A stretch of DNA of 58,781 nucleotides, taken from NCBI GenBank assembly GCA_015490795.1, contig WFXD01000048.1, positions 1 through 58,781 on the forward strand. Reading direction: 5' to 3'. Below, piece after piece: positions 1 through 9,490 of the stretch. The stretch's first letter is position 1, and every line of letters starts with the position of its first letter. Under the pieces are notes generated by a model. It was not told the origin of the DNA and made no database searches. It was given only the letters and a program-made list of their open reading frames with translations. The DNA comes from Gammaproteobacteria bacterium (GTDB lineage Bacteria > Pseudomonadota > Gammaproteobacteria > Chromatiales > Chromatiaceae). The position numbers and the translations under genes are program-made.

Positions 1-186
1 TGAGAGTTCAGACCCTTTGGCAGCCGCCAGCATCATGACTCCCATGATGCTTTTGCCATTGACCACCCGGCCGTTGTAATCCAGCTGCACGCTGCTGGAA
101 AACTGGCTGGCACAGGTCACCAGCCTGGCTGCCGCCCGGGCATGCAACCCCAGTTTATTAACAATGGTTACCCCTTGTTCAATCAT
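1..186 (-). CDS. ptsH: HPr phosphocarrier protein, C-terminus beyond window
   Basis: The frame begins at an ATG read leftwards from 186 and runs off the left edge after 62 codons, so roughly the last third is missing. HPr carries phosphate from enzyme I to EIIA proteins. Residue 15 is the expected active-site histidine in a GLHARAA context, and Ser46 lies in NGKSIMG, the site phosphorylated by HprK in related bacteria. Both regulatory residues are therefore present, which fits the hprK gene about 1.3 kb upstream on the same strand. It follows the EIIA gene after about 49 bp. It is too short for the ORF list but clear by motif. Confidence 0.93.
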   Translation of the reverse strand, partial: MIEQGVTIVNKLGLHARAAARLVTCASQFSSSVQLDYNGRVVNGKSIMGVMMLAAAKGSELS

Positions 187-235
187 TGATATGCAATCCT
201 GAAAGGGCCGTTGAACTGCTGCTCTTTGATTGAAA

Positions 236-619
236 TCAGCAGATTCTGATGCCGATATGCGCTCCACCTTCGGCCTTCTCGGTCAATGTTGCCAGATCCA
301 GCTGCGGGTAGTTTAGCACTCTGACCAGCATGGGGAGGTTGACACCCGCCACCACGGCAACCCGATCGCCATTGATCATTCCACAGGCAATATTGCTGGG
401 CGTGCCGCCGTACATGTCGGTCATGATCAGGACACCATCCCCCTGATCCAGCTCCTCAATAATGGCTTTGGCGCGCTGGCGCTGCACTTCGGGATCACAA
501 TCCTGGGCGATATCCATGGCCCGGGTCTGGAGCGGGCAGTAACCCAGCATGGTGTTAGCGGTACTCAGCAGCTCAGCACCAATATTGTTGTGCGTTATCA
601 GCAGCAGCCCTATGCTCAT
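236..619 (-). CDS. PTS EIIA component, mannose family
   Basis: A 127-residue cytoplasmic protein of the EIIA-Man fold. His10, in the N-terminal segment LLLITHNNIG, is the expected phosphoryl acceptor from HPr, and the family motif MTDMYGGTPSN is present near the middle. No EIIB, EIIC or EIID is nearby, so it is probably a regulatory EIIA rather than part of a sugar importer; that is inference. Its ATG overlaps the rapZ stop by 4 bp, so the two are translationally coupled, and HPr follows immediately. The set HPr, EIIA, RapZ, HprK, PtsN is a known proteobacterial PTS-Ntr regulatory arrangement. Confidence 0.9.
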   Translation of the reverse strand: MSIGLLLITHNNIGAELLSTANTMLGYCPLQTRAMDIAQDCDPEVQRQRAKAIIEELDQGDGVLIMTDMYGGTPSNIACGMINGDRVAVVAGVNLPMLVRVLNYPQLDLATLTEKAEGGAHIGIRIC

Positions 620-1479
620 GGCAGCTCTCTGTGCCTTATCAGTATGTTTCGTCCCTGCGACTGAAAATGCCTTGCCAGCTGCTCCGCCAGATAGACCGAG
701 CGGTGCTGCCCACCTGTACAGCCAATTGCAACCGTCAGATAGCTGCGCCCATCCTCTTCAAATGCCGGAATCCATGTTTGCAGAAAATCGACAATATGCT
801 CCAGCATCTTCCGGACCTGCGCATCCTGCCCCAGAAAATCCACAACCGGCTGGTCACAACCCGTATAAGGACGCAACTCCGCTATCCAGTGGGGGTTTGG
901 CAGGCAGCGCACATCGTACACAAAGTCGGCATCCTTGGGGACGCCATGCTTATGCCCAAACGATTGAAACAGGATGGAGATCTCCTTCGGCGCCTTGGGT
1001 CCGCTGGCCAGCCGCTGTCGAATAATGCTGCGCAGTTCGTGGATGTTGGTGTGCGTTGTGTCCACCTTCAAATCGGCATGGCTCAGCAGCGGCTCCAGCA
1101 GGGTGCGCTCAAGCTCTACCGCTTCAGCCAGTGGCACGTCGGCTGCGGTTAGCGGGTGTTTGCGCCGGGTCTCGCTGAAGCGTCTGAGCAGCGCCTCATC
1201 CTGGGCTTCGAGGAACAGAATCTCGCAATCAATGCCCCGTTTGCGCAGATCCTGCACAACCGCAGGCGCTTTCAGCAGGCAATCCGAGCGGTTGCGGGCA
1301 TCGATGCCAATGGCGGTCAACTGGTAGGCATCATCCTCTGATTGAGCCAGCTCCCGACCAAAGGATTCCAGCATAAATACAGGGAGGTTATCGACACAGT
1401 AGTACCCCATATCCTCCAGCGTATGCAGTGTGGTGCTTTTTCCTGAGCCTGACAGGCCTGTAACAATAATCAGTTTCAT
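616..1479 (-). CDS. rapZ: RNase adapter protein RapZ (YvcJ family P-loop protein)
   Basis: A 287-residue protein with Walker A GLSGSGKS at residues 8-15 and the C-terminal signature IGCTGGQHRSVYLAEQLA. In E. coli, RapZ binds the small RNA GlmZ and presents it to RNase E, tuning glucosamine-6-phosphate synthase. The length matches the family. The gene overlaps hprK and the EIIA gene by 4 bp on each side, indicating one transcript. Whether GlmZ-like RNAs exist in this organism cannot be judged from the window; in bacteria without GlmZ the role of this family is less clear. Confidence 0.95.
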   Translation of the reverse strand: MKLIIVTGLSGSGKSTTLHTLEDMGYYCVDNLPVFMLESFGRELAQSEDDAYQLTAIGIDARNRSDCLLKAPAVVQDLRKRGIDCEILFLEAQDEALLRRFSETRRKHPLTAADVPLAEAVELERTLLEPLLSHADLKVDTTHTNIHELRSIIRQRLASGPKAPKEISILFQSFGHKHGVPKDADFVYDVRCLPNPHWIAELRPYTGCDQPVVDFLGQDAQVRKMLEHIVDFLQTWIPAFEEDGRSYLTVAIGCTGGQHRSVYLAEQLARHFQSQGRNILIRHRELP

Positions 1480-2468
1480 CGGTTTAGCGTAGGGTTCGCG
1501 GGGTTGCTGTCTGTCTCTTTTTCTTCTGTATTTTGAAAAATCATTTTTTGCTGGCGTTCCGTAAAATCCTGAGCCGCATCATAGCCATGACGGCGATGGA
1601 TATGTTGCAGTACCGCTGTCTCCACCAGTATGGCAAGGTTACGCCCAGGCGCAACAGGGATGGTCACTTCCGGTATCTTTACACCCAGCATCTCCCTGCT
1701 GGAGTAGCTGCCCTGTAGCCGGTCTATCCCCACCAGCTCTTCCTGGCTCAGCCGCTTCAGGTTAACAATGAGCCGCAGGTACTTCTCTTTTTTGATCACG
1801 CTGCCGCCAAACATGGCGCGCACATTGAGTATGCCCAGCCCTCTTACCTCTAAAAACTCCTGCAGCAGCGGTGGGCAACTGCCGGTCAGAATATCAGGTG
1901 CCATGCGTGAAAATTCCGGGGCATCGTCCGCAACCAGCCGGTGACCGCGGGTGATCAGCTCCAGTGCCAGCTCACTTTTGCCCACTGCCGGGTCACCCGT
2001 CAGCAGAACCCCCATCCCCTGCACCTCCATAAAAACGCCGTGGACAGTAGTGCTCTCAGCCAGCGCACGGGCCAGATAGTATTGGAGGTTGCTGAGCAGT
2101 TTGTTATCCGACAGCGGTGAGCGCAGCAGTGGGGTATTGGTGCGTTCGGCGTAGTCTATAAACGCCTGGTCCACCTCGGAGCCGTTCGCCAATATGACCG
2201 CGGCAGGCAGCCCCCAGAAGAGCTTGTCCATCACATCCTGATAGGAGTTCTTCCCCAGCGTGGAGAGGTAGGCAAGCTCGGCAGGGCCAATGACCTGTAT
2301 TCGATTGGGGTGGATATTGTTGAGCTGCCCCGCCAGCGGTTGATCCTGCGCCTCGGGCAATTTGCCTTTTAAGTGGCGGCTGCCTCCTGCCTCTCCAGCC
2401 ACCCACTCCAGTGCCAGTTTGCCCTTGAGGATATCAAACAGGTCACGGGCGGTGACCGGGGCGTTCAT
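1476..2468 (-). CDS. hprK: HPr kinase/phosphorylase
   Basis: A 330-residue bifunctional enzyme that phosphorylates and dephosphorylates HPr on Ser46. Walker A GDPAVGKS is at residues 158-165, a conserved histidine (His143) lies just before it, the Asp pair is at 181-182, and the family signature EVRGLGILNV is at 207-216. The C-terminus has a Q/N/P-rich tail of about 15 residues beyond the usual end. It overlaps ptsN and rapZ by 4 bp. A shorter HprK-like kinase at 40879-41793 shares the P-loop but belongs to a different cassette. Confidence 0.96.
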   Translation of the reverse strand: MNAPVTARDLFDILKGKLALEWVAGEAGGSRHLKGKLPEAQDQPLAGQLNNIHPNRIQVIGPAELAYLSTLGKNSYQDVMDKLFWGLPAAVILANGSEVDQAFIDYAERTNTPLLRSPLSDNKLLSNLQYYLARALAESTTVHGVFMEVQGMGVLLTGDPAVGKSELALELITRGHRLVADDAPEFSRMAPDILTGSCPPLLQEFLEVRGLGILNVRAMFGGSVIKKEKYLRLIVNLKRLSQEELVGIDRLQGSYSSREMLGVKIPEVTIPVAPGRNLAILVETAVLQHIHRRHGYDAAQDFTERQQKMIFQNTEEKETDSNPANPTLNR

Positions 2469-2935
2469 GCGCTTTCCTGGTAGTCGCCTGCCTGCTGTAT
2501 GAGCGTGGCAATCGCTTCGCCATCCTTTGCCTCTCTAAGCCGGTTTCGGAATGTCTCCTGGCTGAAGAGCGATGCCAGCCTGGCCAGCAGTTGAAGGTGT
2601 TCTTGCGTCGCATCATGGGGGACAAGCAGGCCAAATGCCAGATCGACAGGCTGGCCATCTATCGCATCATAATCAACGCCTGATTCCAGACAGACCAGCG
2701 CGCCGCACGCCTGATGGATACCCTTCATTCGGGCATGCGGCAGCGCAACGCCATGCCCCAGGCCGGTGCTGCCAAGCCGTTCGCGTTCCAGCAGCTGTTC
2801 AAACACCTCTTCTGGCAAGAGGTTGGGGGCTGATGTTGCCAACAGCTCCCCAACCCGTTCCAGCAGACGCTTTTTGCTGCCGGCCTTGCAGTCGCGATCA
2901 ACCCGTGCAGCCGTAAGAAAATTGGCGGGAAACAT
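2465..2935 (-). CDS. ptsN: PTS IIA-like nitrogen regulatory protein PtsN
   Basis: A 156-residue EIIA-Ntr protein. His67, in GHGVALPHARM, is the phosphoryl-accepting histidine. The protein is the terminal acceptor of the PTS-Ntr chain and controls targets such as potassium uptake by protein contact. The start ATG at 2935 is preceded by an AGAGAGA purine stretch. It overlaps hprK by 4 bp and follows hpf by 48 bp, inside the widely conserved rpoN-hpf-ptsN order. Confidence 0.95.
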   Translation of the reverse strand: MFPANFLTAARVDRDCKAGSKKRLLERVGELLATSAPNLLPEEVFEQLLERERLGSTGLGHGVALPHARMKGIHQACGALVCLESGVDYDAIDGQPVDLAFGLLVPHDATQEHLQLLARLASLFSQETFRNRLREAKDGEAIATLIQQAGDYQESA

Positions 2936-2983
2936 AAGTCTCTCTAGACAGATTCGATAGCTAACCTAAAGTTGGTCTGCATT

Positions 2984-3304
2984 TTAGGTCGGAATCTCTG
3001 TCGGCTCCAGATGGTTGCGATAATTTTTGCTTTTCTCTTTATGCTTTTTCACTTGCCGATCCAGTTTGTCAACCAAAGAATCAATGGCTGCATACATATC
3101 CTCCTGCACTGACTCTGCAAAGACATCGGCCCCATTAAGGTGGAGCGTAGCTTCTGCCTTTTGCCGTAATTTTTCAACCGTCAGAATGACATGCACATTG
3201 GAAACATGGTCAAAATGTCGTTCCAGCCGCTCAAATTTGTTGTCTACGTGATTACGCAGTGAATCAGTAATGTCGATATGGTGTCCGGTCAGGTTTATCT
3301 GCAT
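2984..3304 (-). CDS. hpf: Ribosome hibernation promoting factor (HPF/YfiA family, short form)
   Basis: A 106-residue protein starting MQINLTGHHIDITDSLR, with the beta-alpha-beta-beta-beta-alpha fold expected of short HPF. It binds the 30S decoding region and promotes dimerisation of idle ribosomes. The position 24 bp downstream of rpoN is the standard one in Gammaproteobacteria. The length fits the short HPF form and lacks the long C-terminal dimerisation domain. Confidence 0.93.
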   Translation of the reverse strand: MQINLTGHHIDITDSLRNHVDNKFERLERHFDHVSNVHVILTVEKLRQKAEATLHLNGADVFAESVQEDMYAAIDSLVDKLDRQVKKHKEKSKNYRNHLEPTEIPT

Positions 3305-3328
3305 TGTGAACTCCTGATTGTGTTATGC

Positions 3329-4813
3329 CTATGCAAGGCGTTTGCGTTCATTCGATGGCGGGATTGCCATTGATTCCCGGTATTTGGCAACAGTACGTCG
3401 AGCGACCTTGATGCCTTGCTCCGAGAGTATGGACGCGAGTCTGTTATCGCTGAGCGGCTTGTCAGGCCGTTCGGCGGCAACCAATTTTTTGATGAGCGCA
3501 CGAATCGCTGTGGCTGAGCATTCGCCGCCTCCTGCCGTGCTGACATGGCTGGAGAAGAAATATTTGAACTCCAGGGTGCCACGCGGGGTGTGCATGTACT
3601 TTTGCGTGGTGACCCGGGAGATGGTCGATTCATGCATCTCCAGCTCTTCCGCCACATCCCTGAGCACCAGGGGTTTCATCGCCTCTTCGCCATAATCAAA
3701 GTAGGGGCGTTGAAATTCTACAATCTTGGCGGCCACCTTCAGCAGCGTATCATTCCGGCTAAGCAGGCTCTTTATAAACCAGCGCGCCTCCTGCAAATGG
3801 TTTTTCAGGCAGGTGTTATCCACGCTGTTATCCGCCCGCTTAATCAGGCGGGAGTAGTCGGTATTGACCCGTATGCGCGGTGTGGAGTCCGGGTTGAGTT
3901 CAACCTGCCAGCTGCCGTTTTTCCTGAATACAAATACATCCGGGACAACATAGGGCGCTGGCGACTCTGCAATGAGGCTTCCCGGATGCGGGTGAAGCGA
4001 GCGAATAAGCATATTAAGCTGACCCACCTCATCATCAGATAGTTTCAGCGCCTGTTTGATTTTGTTCTGATCCTGACGTGCCAACAGGCCAAAATGCTCC
4101 CTCACCAGCTGAATGGCAACCTCCAGCAGCGGTGTCTCTTCAGGCTGCTGCTGGAGCTGTAGCAGCAGGCACTCCTGCGGGTCTCTTGCCGCGACGCCTG
4201 GAGGATCAAAGCTCTGGATTCGGTGCAATACCGCCTCAACTTCAGAGAGTTCAATCTCTTCACTCTCCAGCCCGGCATGGATCTCTTCCAGACTACAGGT
4301 CAGGTAGCCATCTTCGTTGACGGCATCGATAATCGAGGTGGCAATGGTCAGATCCGTGTCGCTGAAGAGCGACAGGTTCATCTGCCAGATAAGGTGGTCG
4401 TTCAGTGTCCTGGTGACATCCTTGTGCAGCAGAAACTCTGTGTCTGCACTCTCGCGCTGAATGCCCGACTGAGGGGGAGGCAGGCTGTCGTAGAGATCAT
4501 CCCAGGCGCTATCTACCGGCAGCTCCTCTGGCATGCTGTCAGAGGTCGCATTGATCTCCCGCTCGTTATTGGCATCATTGCCACTGGCAGCAGCGCCCTG
4601 CTGGAAGCGATCGTCGCCCTGCCCGGCTCCGTTGGGCAGCTCGCAGGAGCTGTTGTTCTCCTCCTCAAGCTCCAGCATCAGATTCGAGTCGAGTGCATCC
4701 TGAATCTCCTGTTTAAGATCCAGTGTAGAGAGTTGCAGCAGCTTTATGGCCTGCTGCAACTGCGGGGTCATGGTGAGGTGTTGCCCTAGGCGAAGCTGTA
4801 GCGTCTGCTTCAT
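3329..4813 (-). CDS. rpoN: RNA polymerase sigma-54 factor RpoN
   Basis: A 494-residue sigma factor. Region I begins MKQTLQLRLGQHLTMTPQLQQ, followed by an acidic region II (about residues 45-130), the core-binding region, the helix-turn-helix and the RpoN box ARRTVAKYRE at about residues 471-480, which reads the -24 element. Length and domain order are normal. lptB lies 91 bp upstream on the same strand and hpf 24 bp downstream. I found no convincing -24/-12 promoter inside the window. Confidence 0.97.
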   Translation of the reverse strand: MKQTLQLRLGQHLTMTPQLQQAIKLLQLSTLDLKQEIQDALDSNLMLELEEENNSSCELPNGAGQGDDRFQQGAAASGNDANNEREINATSDSMPEELPVDSAWDDLYDSLPPPQSGIQRESADTEFLLHKDVTRTLNDHLIWQMNLSLFSDTDLTIATSIIDAVNEDGYLTCSLEEIHAGLESEEIELSEVEAVLHRIQSFDPPGVAARDPQECLLLQLQQQPEETPLLEVAIQLVREHFGLLARQDQNKIKQALKLSDDEVGQLNMLIRSLHPHPGSLIAESPAPYVVPDVFVFRKNGSWQVELNPDSTPRIRVNTDYSRLIKRADNSVDNTCLKNHLQEARWFIKSLLSRNDTLLKVAAKIVEFQRPYFDYGEEAMKPLVLRDVAEELEMHESTISRVTTQKYMHTPRGTLEFKYFFSSHVSTAGGGECSATAIRALIKKLVAAERPDKPLSDNRLASILSEQGIKVARRTVAKYRESMAIPPSNERKRLA

Positions 4814-4904
4814 GTGAACCTGTTGAGATGACGCTGGTACATTTCTTGTATGATTTTAAATAATCCCATTACTGTCATTCTAGCCCAAAACCGAAAAGGC
4901 GTAT

Positions 4905-5630
4905 CTACATACTGAAATCTTCACCAAGATAGACCGCGCGCACCTCATCGTGTGCCAGAACATCATCCGGCGTCCCTTCTGCCAGCACTGCGCCATCGCT
5001 CACGATGTAGGCCCGGTCGCAGATCCCCAGGGTCTCCCGGACATTGTGATCGGTAATGAGAATGCCTATCCCAAGGCTCGCCAGATGTTTGATTATCCTC
5101 TGAATATCCACCACAGAGATGGGATCGACCCCGGCAAAAGGCTCGTCCAGCAGGATAAAACGGGGCTCCATCGCCAGGGTGCGGGCAATCTCCAGGCGTC
5201 GTCTCTCTCCACCGGAGAGACTCATGGCGAGGCTGTCACGAAGGTGGCTGATGCTCAGCTCGCGCATCAGGTTTTCGCACTTTAGCTCCCGCTCTTCTCC
5301 GGAGAGCTCTTTTCGGGTCTCCAGAATGGCCAGTATGTTATCCCGTGTGCTGAGTTTTCTGAATGTCGATGGCTCCTGTGACAGGTAGCCCAGCCCCAGC
5401 TGCGCCCGGGCATGCATCGGGAGCAAGGTGATATCGTGCTGGTCGAGAGAGATGCTCCCCTTCTCTACCGGAACCAGCCCCACAATCATATAGAAGCAGG
5501 TGGTCTTGCCTGCCCCGTTCGGACCCAGCAACCCCACCACCTCGCCGCTGGCGACCTCCAGCGAGATGCCGTTTACAACAGCGCGCCTGTTATACTGCTT
5601 GGTCAGCCCGCTGGCTGAAAGCGTGGTCAT
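4905..5630 (-). CDS. lptB: LPS export ABC transporter ATPase LptB
   Basis: A 241-residue ATPase of the LptB2FG complex, which extracts lipopolysaccharide from the inner membrane. Walker A GPNGAGKT is at residues 36-43, the ABC signature LSGGERRR follows in the helical domain, and Walker [12 protein letters not shown] precedes the H-loop segment [11 protein letters not shown]. Its ATG overlaps the lptA stop by 4 bp, consistent with coupled expression of lptC-lptA-lptB. Confidence 0.97.
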   Translation of the reverse strand: MTTLSASGLTKQYNRRAVVNGISLEVASGEVVGLLGPNGAGKTTCFYMIVGLVPVEKGSISLDQHDITLLPMHARAQLGLGYLSQEPSTFRKLSTRDNILAILETRKELSGEERELKCENLMRELSISHLRDSLAMSLSGGERRRLEIARTLAMEPRFILLDEPFAGVDPISVVDIQRIIKHLASLGIGILITDHNVRETLGICDRAYIVSDGAVLAEGTPDDVLAHDEVRAVYLGEDFSM

Positions 5631-6187
5631 TTTGCAGTGGCGCTCTTCTTGCGCGGGGCCAGGACTGTTTTCACCCGCCCGGATTTTGCCGGCTTCTTGC
5701 CATGCGACACTGCGGCACCCGCTTTCATGACCGCTTTCACCCTGTCATAGGTTATGCGCTGGCTGGTGAGTTTATGCCCGTCGCCCGGAAAGAGCACGGC
5801 ATCCCCAACCATATAGAGCAGCTCACTGTTGGTGTTGTATTCAATGCGCGATGCGTGACCCCTGACATCCTCTTGCTTGCCATCCGGGCGCTGCCGGAAA
5901 TAGACCGGCTTGCCTTCCGCCTCCAGGCGATCGGTATTGCCTGCGCTCTGAAAGATATAGACGGTATCCGCCTTCAGTCTGATGCTGCCCTGCACCACCT
6001 CTACATTGCCACGATAGGTTGTCACACCCTTGCCTTCGTCGATCTCCATGCCATCGGCCTCAACCTCTATCGGTTGATCTTTATCCGTGGAGAGCGCCTG
6101 CACCTCGCCACCCGATAAAAACAGAAGCAACAGCACCAATGCCAATGGTTGTCGACCACCACCGTGCAGCCATTTAGTTGATTTCAT
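5627..6187 (-). CDS. lptA: Periplasmic LPS transport protein LptA
   Basis: A 186-residue periplasmic bridge protein of the OstA/LptA family. I chose the ATG at 6187, giving MKSTKW followed by a hydrophobic signal segment (about residues 14-27) ending near VQA. The frame is open further upstream but would then precede the signal peptide with unrelated sequence. The mature part shows the family segment [22 protein letters not shown] basic Lys/Ala-rich tail closes the protein. The start overlaps the end of lptC by 14 bp. Confidence 0.92.
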   Translation of the reverse strand: MKSTKWLHGGGRQPLALVLLLLFLSGGEVQALSTDKDQPIEVEADGMEIDEGKGVTTYRGNVEVVQGSIRLKADTVYIFQSAGNTDRLEAEGKPVYFRQRPDGKQEDVRGHASRIEYNTNSELLYMVGDAVLFPGDGHKLTSQRITYDRVKAVMKAGAAVSHGKKPAKSGRVKTVLAPRKKSATAK

Positions 6188-6746
6188 AGTGTCCTCGTAC
6201 CTTTGATAGGAATTTGATCCGTATCGGCTCCCCCAGCCAGGCCTGCATGCCAACGGATCTCTGCACATCGCCCAGACTGCGAATCTTCACCTTCTCATCT
6301 GTCTCGGCGTAGTTCTCTTTTGGGCGCACCCGCAGATTATGGGTATCAATATGCACCGGGCGAATCCCGGGGGCCGCCGCACGATCAATCTCGACTGCTC
6401 CATTGAGCAGCACCAACTGCCCATCACCCGAGACCCACCCTCTCTCTGACTTGATTTTCCAGGGAGGGGCCCCCTCTTCATAGATCACCAGGTGCGGGCG
6501 CGTCAGCTCGGTGCTGTCATCATCCGGGTAGTGCAGCATCCGCTCGGCAGAGAGGGTTCGCTCCAGTTTGCCATCCACGCCCATGGTGGTGATAGAGAAA
6601 TCCTCCACATAGTAATCGGGCGTATGCTCAGCCTCGATCTTTTCAATCTCCCCTTCACCTGTCATCTGTAACAGCAGGCTGCTTCCTGCGGCCAGCAGAA
6701 TAAACAGTGATCCGATGACGACCCTTCTCCGATCTGGCATCAACAT
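6174..6746 (-). CDS. lptC: LPS export protein LptC
   Basis: A 190-residue bitopic protein with one N-terminal membrane helix (about residues 7-26) and a periplasmic beta-jellyroll that passes lipopolysaccharide from LptFG to LptA. The segment DYYVEDFSITTMGVDGKLER is typical of LptC. It lies between kdsC (2 bp gap) and lptA (14 bp overlap), the classical arrangement. Confidence 0.93.
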   Translation of the reverse strand: MLMPDRRRVVIGSLFILLAAGSSLLLQMTGEGEIEKIEAEHTPDYYVEDFSITTMGVDGKLERTLSAERMLHYPDDDSTELTRPHLVIYEEGAPPWKIKSERGWVSGDGQLVLLNGAVEIDRAAAPGIRPVHIDTHNLRVRPKENYAETDEKVKIRSLGDVQRSVGMQAWLGEPIRIKFLSKVRGHYEIN

Positions 6747-6748
6747 GC

Positions 6749-7273
6749 TTATTCAAGATAGGCCCAGCAGGCCTCGTCCAGCGTACCCTGCGCCTTCATC
6801 AGCAGCTCGCAGACCTCTCGCACTGCACCTTTTCCGCCGGCGGCAGGCGTCTGCCAGTGGGCATGCTGCTTGACCAGCGGGTGGGCATCTTCAACGGCAA
6901 CCGCAAACCCTACCCGCCGCATCAGCGGCAGGTCGATCAGGTCATCACCCACATAGGCCACCTGTTCCGGCTCAAGCCCCAGCTTTGCCACCAGCTCCTG
7001 GTAGGCGGGGAGCTTCTCATGCTGCCCCTGGTAGATATGTTTGACCCCCAGGCTCTGCATCCGTTGCGCGACAAGTTCCGAGCTGCGGCCGGTGATCACG
7101 CCCACCTCTACCCCCGACTGCATCAGCAGCTTTATGCCCAGGCCATCCTTGATATTGAAGGCCTTGAGCTCTTCACCACTATTGCCCAGGTAGAGGTTGC
7201 CATCGGTCAGTACGCCATCCACATCGAAGATAATCAGGCGGACAGGGCGCGCTTTTTCCAGGATCTCCTGCAT
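6749..7273 (-). CDS. kdsC: 3-deoxy-D-manno-octulosonate-8-phosphate phosphatase KdsC
   Basis: A 174-residue HAD-family phosphatase that releases Kdo from Kdo-8-phosphate for lipid A core synthesis. The catalytic DVDGVLTDG motif is at residues 17-25, with Asp17 as nucleophile and Asp19 as acid/base, and the C-terminal metal-binding motif is GDDLIDLP. Length is normal for this capless tetrameric subfamily. It sits 3 bp after kdsD. Confidence 0.96.
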   Translation of the reverse strand: MQEILEKARPVRLIIFDVDGVLTDGNLYLGNSGEELKAFNIKDGLGIKLLMQSGVEVGVITGRSSELVAQRMQSLGVKHIYQGQHEKLPAYQELVAKLGLEPEQVAYVGDDLIDLPLMRRVGFAVAVEDAHPLVKQHAHWQTPAAGGKGAVREVCELLMKAQGTLDEACWAYLE

Positions 7274-7276
7274 CGT

Positions 7277-8275
7277 CTACACCACGCCCGCCCGTAACAG
7301 GTCGTGCATATTGAATGCTCCCATCAGGCGCTGCTGGTCATCCAGTACCAGCAGCGCATTTATCTTTTTCTCTTGCATGATCTGTAGCGCCTCGGCAGCC
7401 AGCTGGTCGGCACGGGCGGTGGTGCAGCCGGTGGTCATCACCTCACTCATCGTGCTGTGGTGCAGATCCAGCCCCCGATCCAGCACCCGCCGCAGATCAC
7501 CATCGGTAAAGATGCCGGCCAGCCGCCCCTGATCATCCACCACTGCGGTCATCCCCAGCCCTTTGTTGGTCATCTCCAGCAGTGCATCCGACAGCAGCGC
7601 CCGGAGATTGACCTGCGGCACCCGCTCACCCGTGTGCATAATATCACTGATATGCAGCAGCAGGCGGCGACCCAGGGTGCCTCCGGGGTGGGAACGCGCA
7701 AAATCCTCTTCGGTAAAGCCGCGTGCCTCCAGCAGCGCTATCGCCATCGCATCACCCATAACCAGCGCCACCGTGGTGCTGGAGGTGGGTGCCAGATTGA
7801 GCGGGCAGGCCTCCTGCTCGACGCTGACATCGATATGGACATCGGCATTCCTGGCCAACGTGGAAGCGGGGTTGCCGGTCATCGCAACCAGCGGCACACC
7901 CTGGCGTTTTATCAACGGCAGGATGGTCAACAGCTCTGTCGTCTCCCCTGAGTTGGAGAGCGCCAACACGACATCCCTGGCGGTAATCATCCCCAGATCA
8001 CCGTGGCTGGCTTCGCCGGGGTGGAGAAAAAAGGCGGGGGAGCCGGTGCTGGCCAGGGTGGCGGCGATCTTGCCGCCGATGTGGCCGGATTTCCCCATGC
8101 CCGTCACCACGATACGCCCTTCGCACCCCAGCATATAGCCACAGGCGGTGGCAAAATTGCCATTGATGCGCTGCGCCAATGCCTCGACCGCTCTGGCTTC
8201 TGTCTTGATAACCGCCAGCCCCAATGCCTGAAGCTGCCCAATCTGGGCCGCTGGAAGATCGACTGATTTGGTCAT
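7277..8275 (-). CDS. kdsD: D-arabinose-5-phosphate isomerase KdsD
   Basis: A 332-residue enzyme that converts ribulose-5-phosphate to arabinose-5-phosphate, the first committed step toward Kdo. An N-terminal SIS sugar-isomerase domain contains VTGMGKSGHIGGKIAATLAS, and two CBS domains follow (about residues 205-330). It overlaps the downstream end of the yrbG-like gene by 4 bp. Confidence 0.96.
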   Translation of the reverse strand: MTKSVDLPAAQIGQLQALGLAVIKTEARAVEALAQRINGNFATACGYMLGCEGRIVVTGMGKSGHIGGKIAATLASTGSPAFFLHPGEASHGDLGMITARDVVLALSNSGETTELLTILPLIKRQGVPLVAMTGNPASTLARNADVHIDVSVEQEACPLNLAPTSSTTVALVMGDAMAIALLEARGFTEEDFARSHPGGTLGRRLLLHISDIMHTGERVPQVNLRALLSDALLEMTNKGLGMTAVVDDQGRLAGIFTDGDLRRVLDRGLDLHHSTMSEVMTTGCTTARADQLAAEALQIMQEKKINALLVLDDQQRLMGAFNMHDLLRAGVV

Positions 8276-9303
8276 GCCTTCATCTCATCCAACATCTGAA
8301 CAATGGCCGTCTGCCCGCTATCGGCAGGCTCCCGCTCTTCAATGAAGAGAAATGCCTGGTAGGCGACAAAGCACAATACCAGAAGCAGCCCTTCAAAGCG
8401 GTTGATCCTGCCACTGCCTCTAAAGCCATAGCCGGTAATGAAGATGGCCAGCGTCAGGCCGATCATAACCGGCAGGTCACGGCTCAGCACCTCCGGGGCA
8501 AAGAGGCCCGGTACAATGAGGCCCGGCATAGCGAGGACGGCCAGCAGGTTGTAGATATTCGAGCCGATCACATTGCCAAGCGCAATATCATGCTCACCCT
8601 TCAGCGCACTGGTAATCGATGCCGCCAGCTCCGGCAGGCTGGTGCCCAGCGCAACGATAGTAAGGCCTATCACCAGGTCACTGACGCCAAAGGAGACAGC
8701 AATATTCACCGCCCCCCAGACCAGCAGCCGCGAGCTGAACAGCAGCAGCGCAAGCCCGATCAGAAACCAGAGGATGGCGCGCTTTGTACTGAGCGCTTCG
8801 GGTATCTCCGCCTCATATTCGCTCGCCATCGGATCTGTATCTTTTTCCGTGCGGCTGCGCAGCGCAATTCTTGCCAGGCCAATGATCACCAGCACCAGCG
8901 AGGCCACCAGGATAACGCCATCCAGACGGCCCAGCTCCCCGTCCAGCATCAGCACCAGCACCAGCAGGCAGATCGCCAGCAGGATAGGGTATTCACGCCG
9001 CAGCGCATTAGAGCAGACCGTTAGCGGTACGATCAGCGCAGTAACCCCCAGAATCAGCCCGATATTGGCAATGTTCGATCCCAGGGCATTACCAATGGCC
9101 AGGCCGGGATTGCCCTGAAAAGAGGCCATCACAGAGACCAGGATCTCTGGCGCCGAGGTGCCAAGCCCGACAATCGTCAGGCCGATCAGCATGGGTGACA
9201 GCCCCAGGTTGCGCGCAATTGCCGCTGCACCCAGAACAAAACGCTCTGCCCCCCAGACCAGCAGCGCAAAGCCAACAACGATTGCAACGATATTTAACAG
9301 CAT
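8272..9303 (-). CDS. yrbG: Calcium/sodium antiporter, YrbG-like (CaCA family)
   Basis: A 343-residue integral membrane protein with about ten hydrophobic segments in two inverted repeats. Each repeat carries a CaCA alpha motif: GLGTSAPEI in the first and ALGTSLPEL in the second, whose acidic residues bind the cation. I chose the ATG at 9303 (MLLNIVAIVVGF) because it begins directly with the first membrane helix; the frame is open 54 codons further upstream but that part is not membrane-like. Transcribed away from the mla operon. Confidence 0.92.
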   Translation of the reverse strand: MLLNIVAIVVGFALLVWGAERFVLGAAAIARNLGLSPMLIGLTIVGLGTSAPEILVSVMASFQGNPGLAIGNALGSNIANIGLILGVTALIVPLTVCSNALRREYPILLAICLLVLVLMLDGELGRLDGVILVASLVLVIIGLARIALRSRTEKDTDPMASEYEAEIPEALSTKRAILWFLIGLALLLFSSRLLVWGAVNIAVSFGVSDLVIGLTIVALGTSLPELAASITSALKGEHDIALGNVIGSNIYNLLAVLAMPGLIVPGLFAPEVLSRDLPVMIGLTLAIFITGYGFRGSGRINRFEGLLLVLCFVAYQAFLFIEEREPADSGQTAIVQMLDEMKA

Positions 9304-9490
9304 AAGATAGCGGATTGCATCCAGAGAGATTCCGTCGTAAAGAACCGCGCATTTTTTCAGACCTTTGCACGATTGTCCAAGGCCGCTTGACCCCATAGCG
9401 CAGAAAAGGCGAAAATACGCCGCTTTGGAAGCCTGGCGTCTTACCCACTCTTGGCCCTGCTGCAAGAATCAAGCACACAACCGGGAAGTC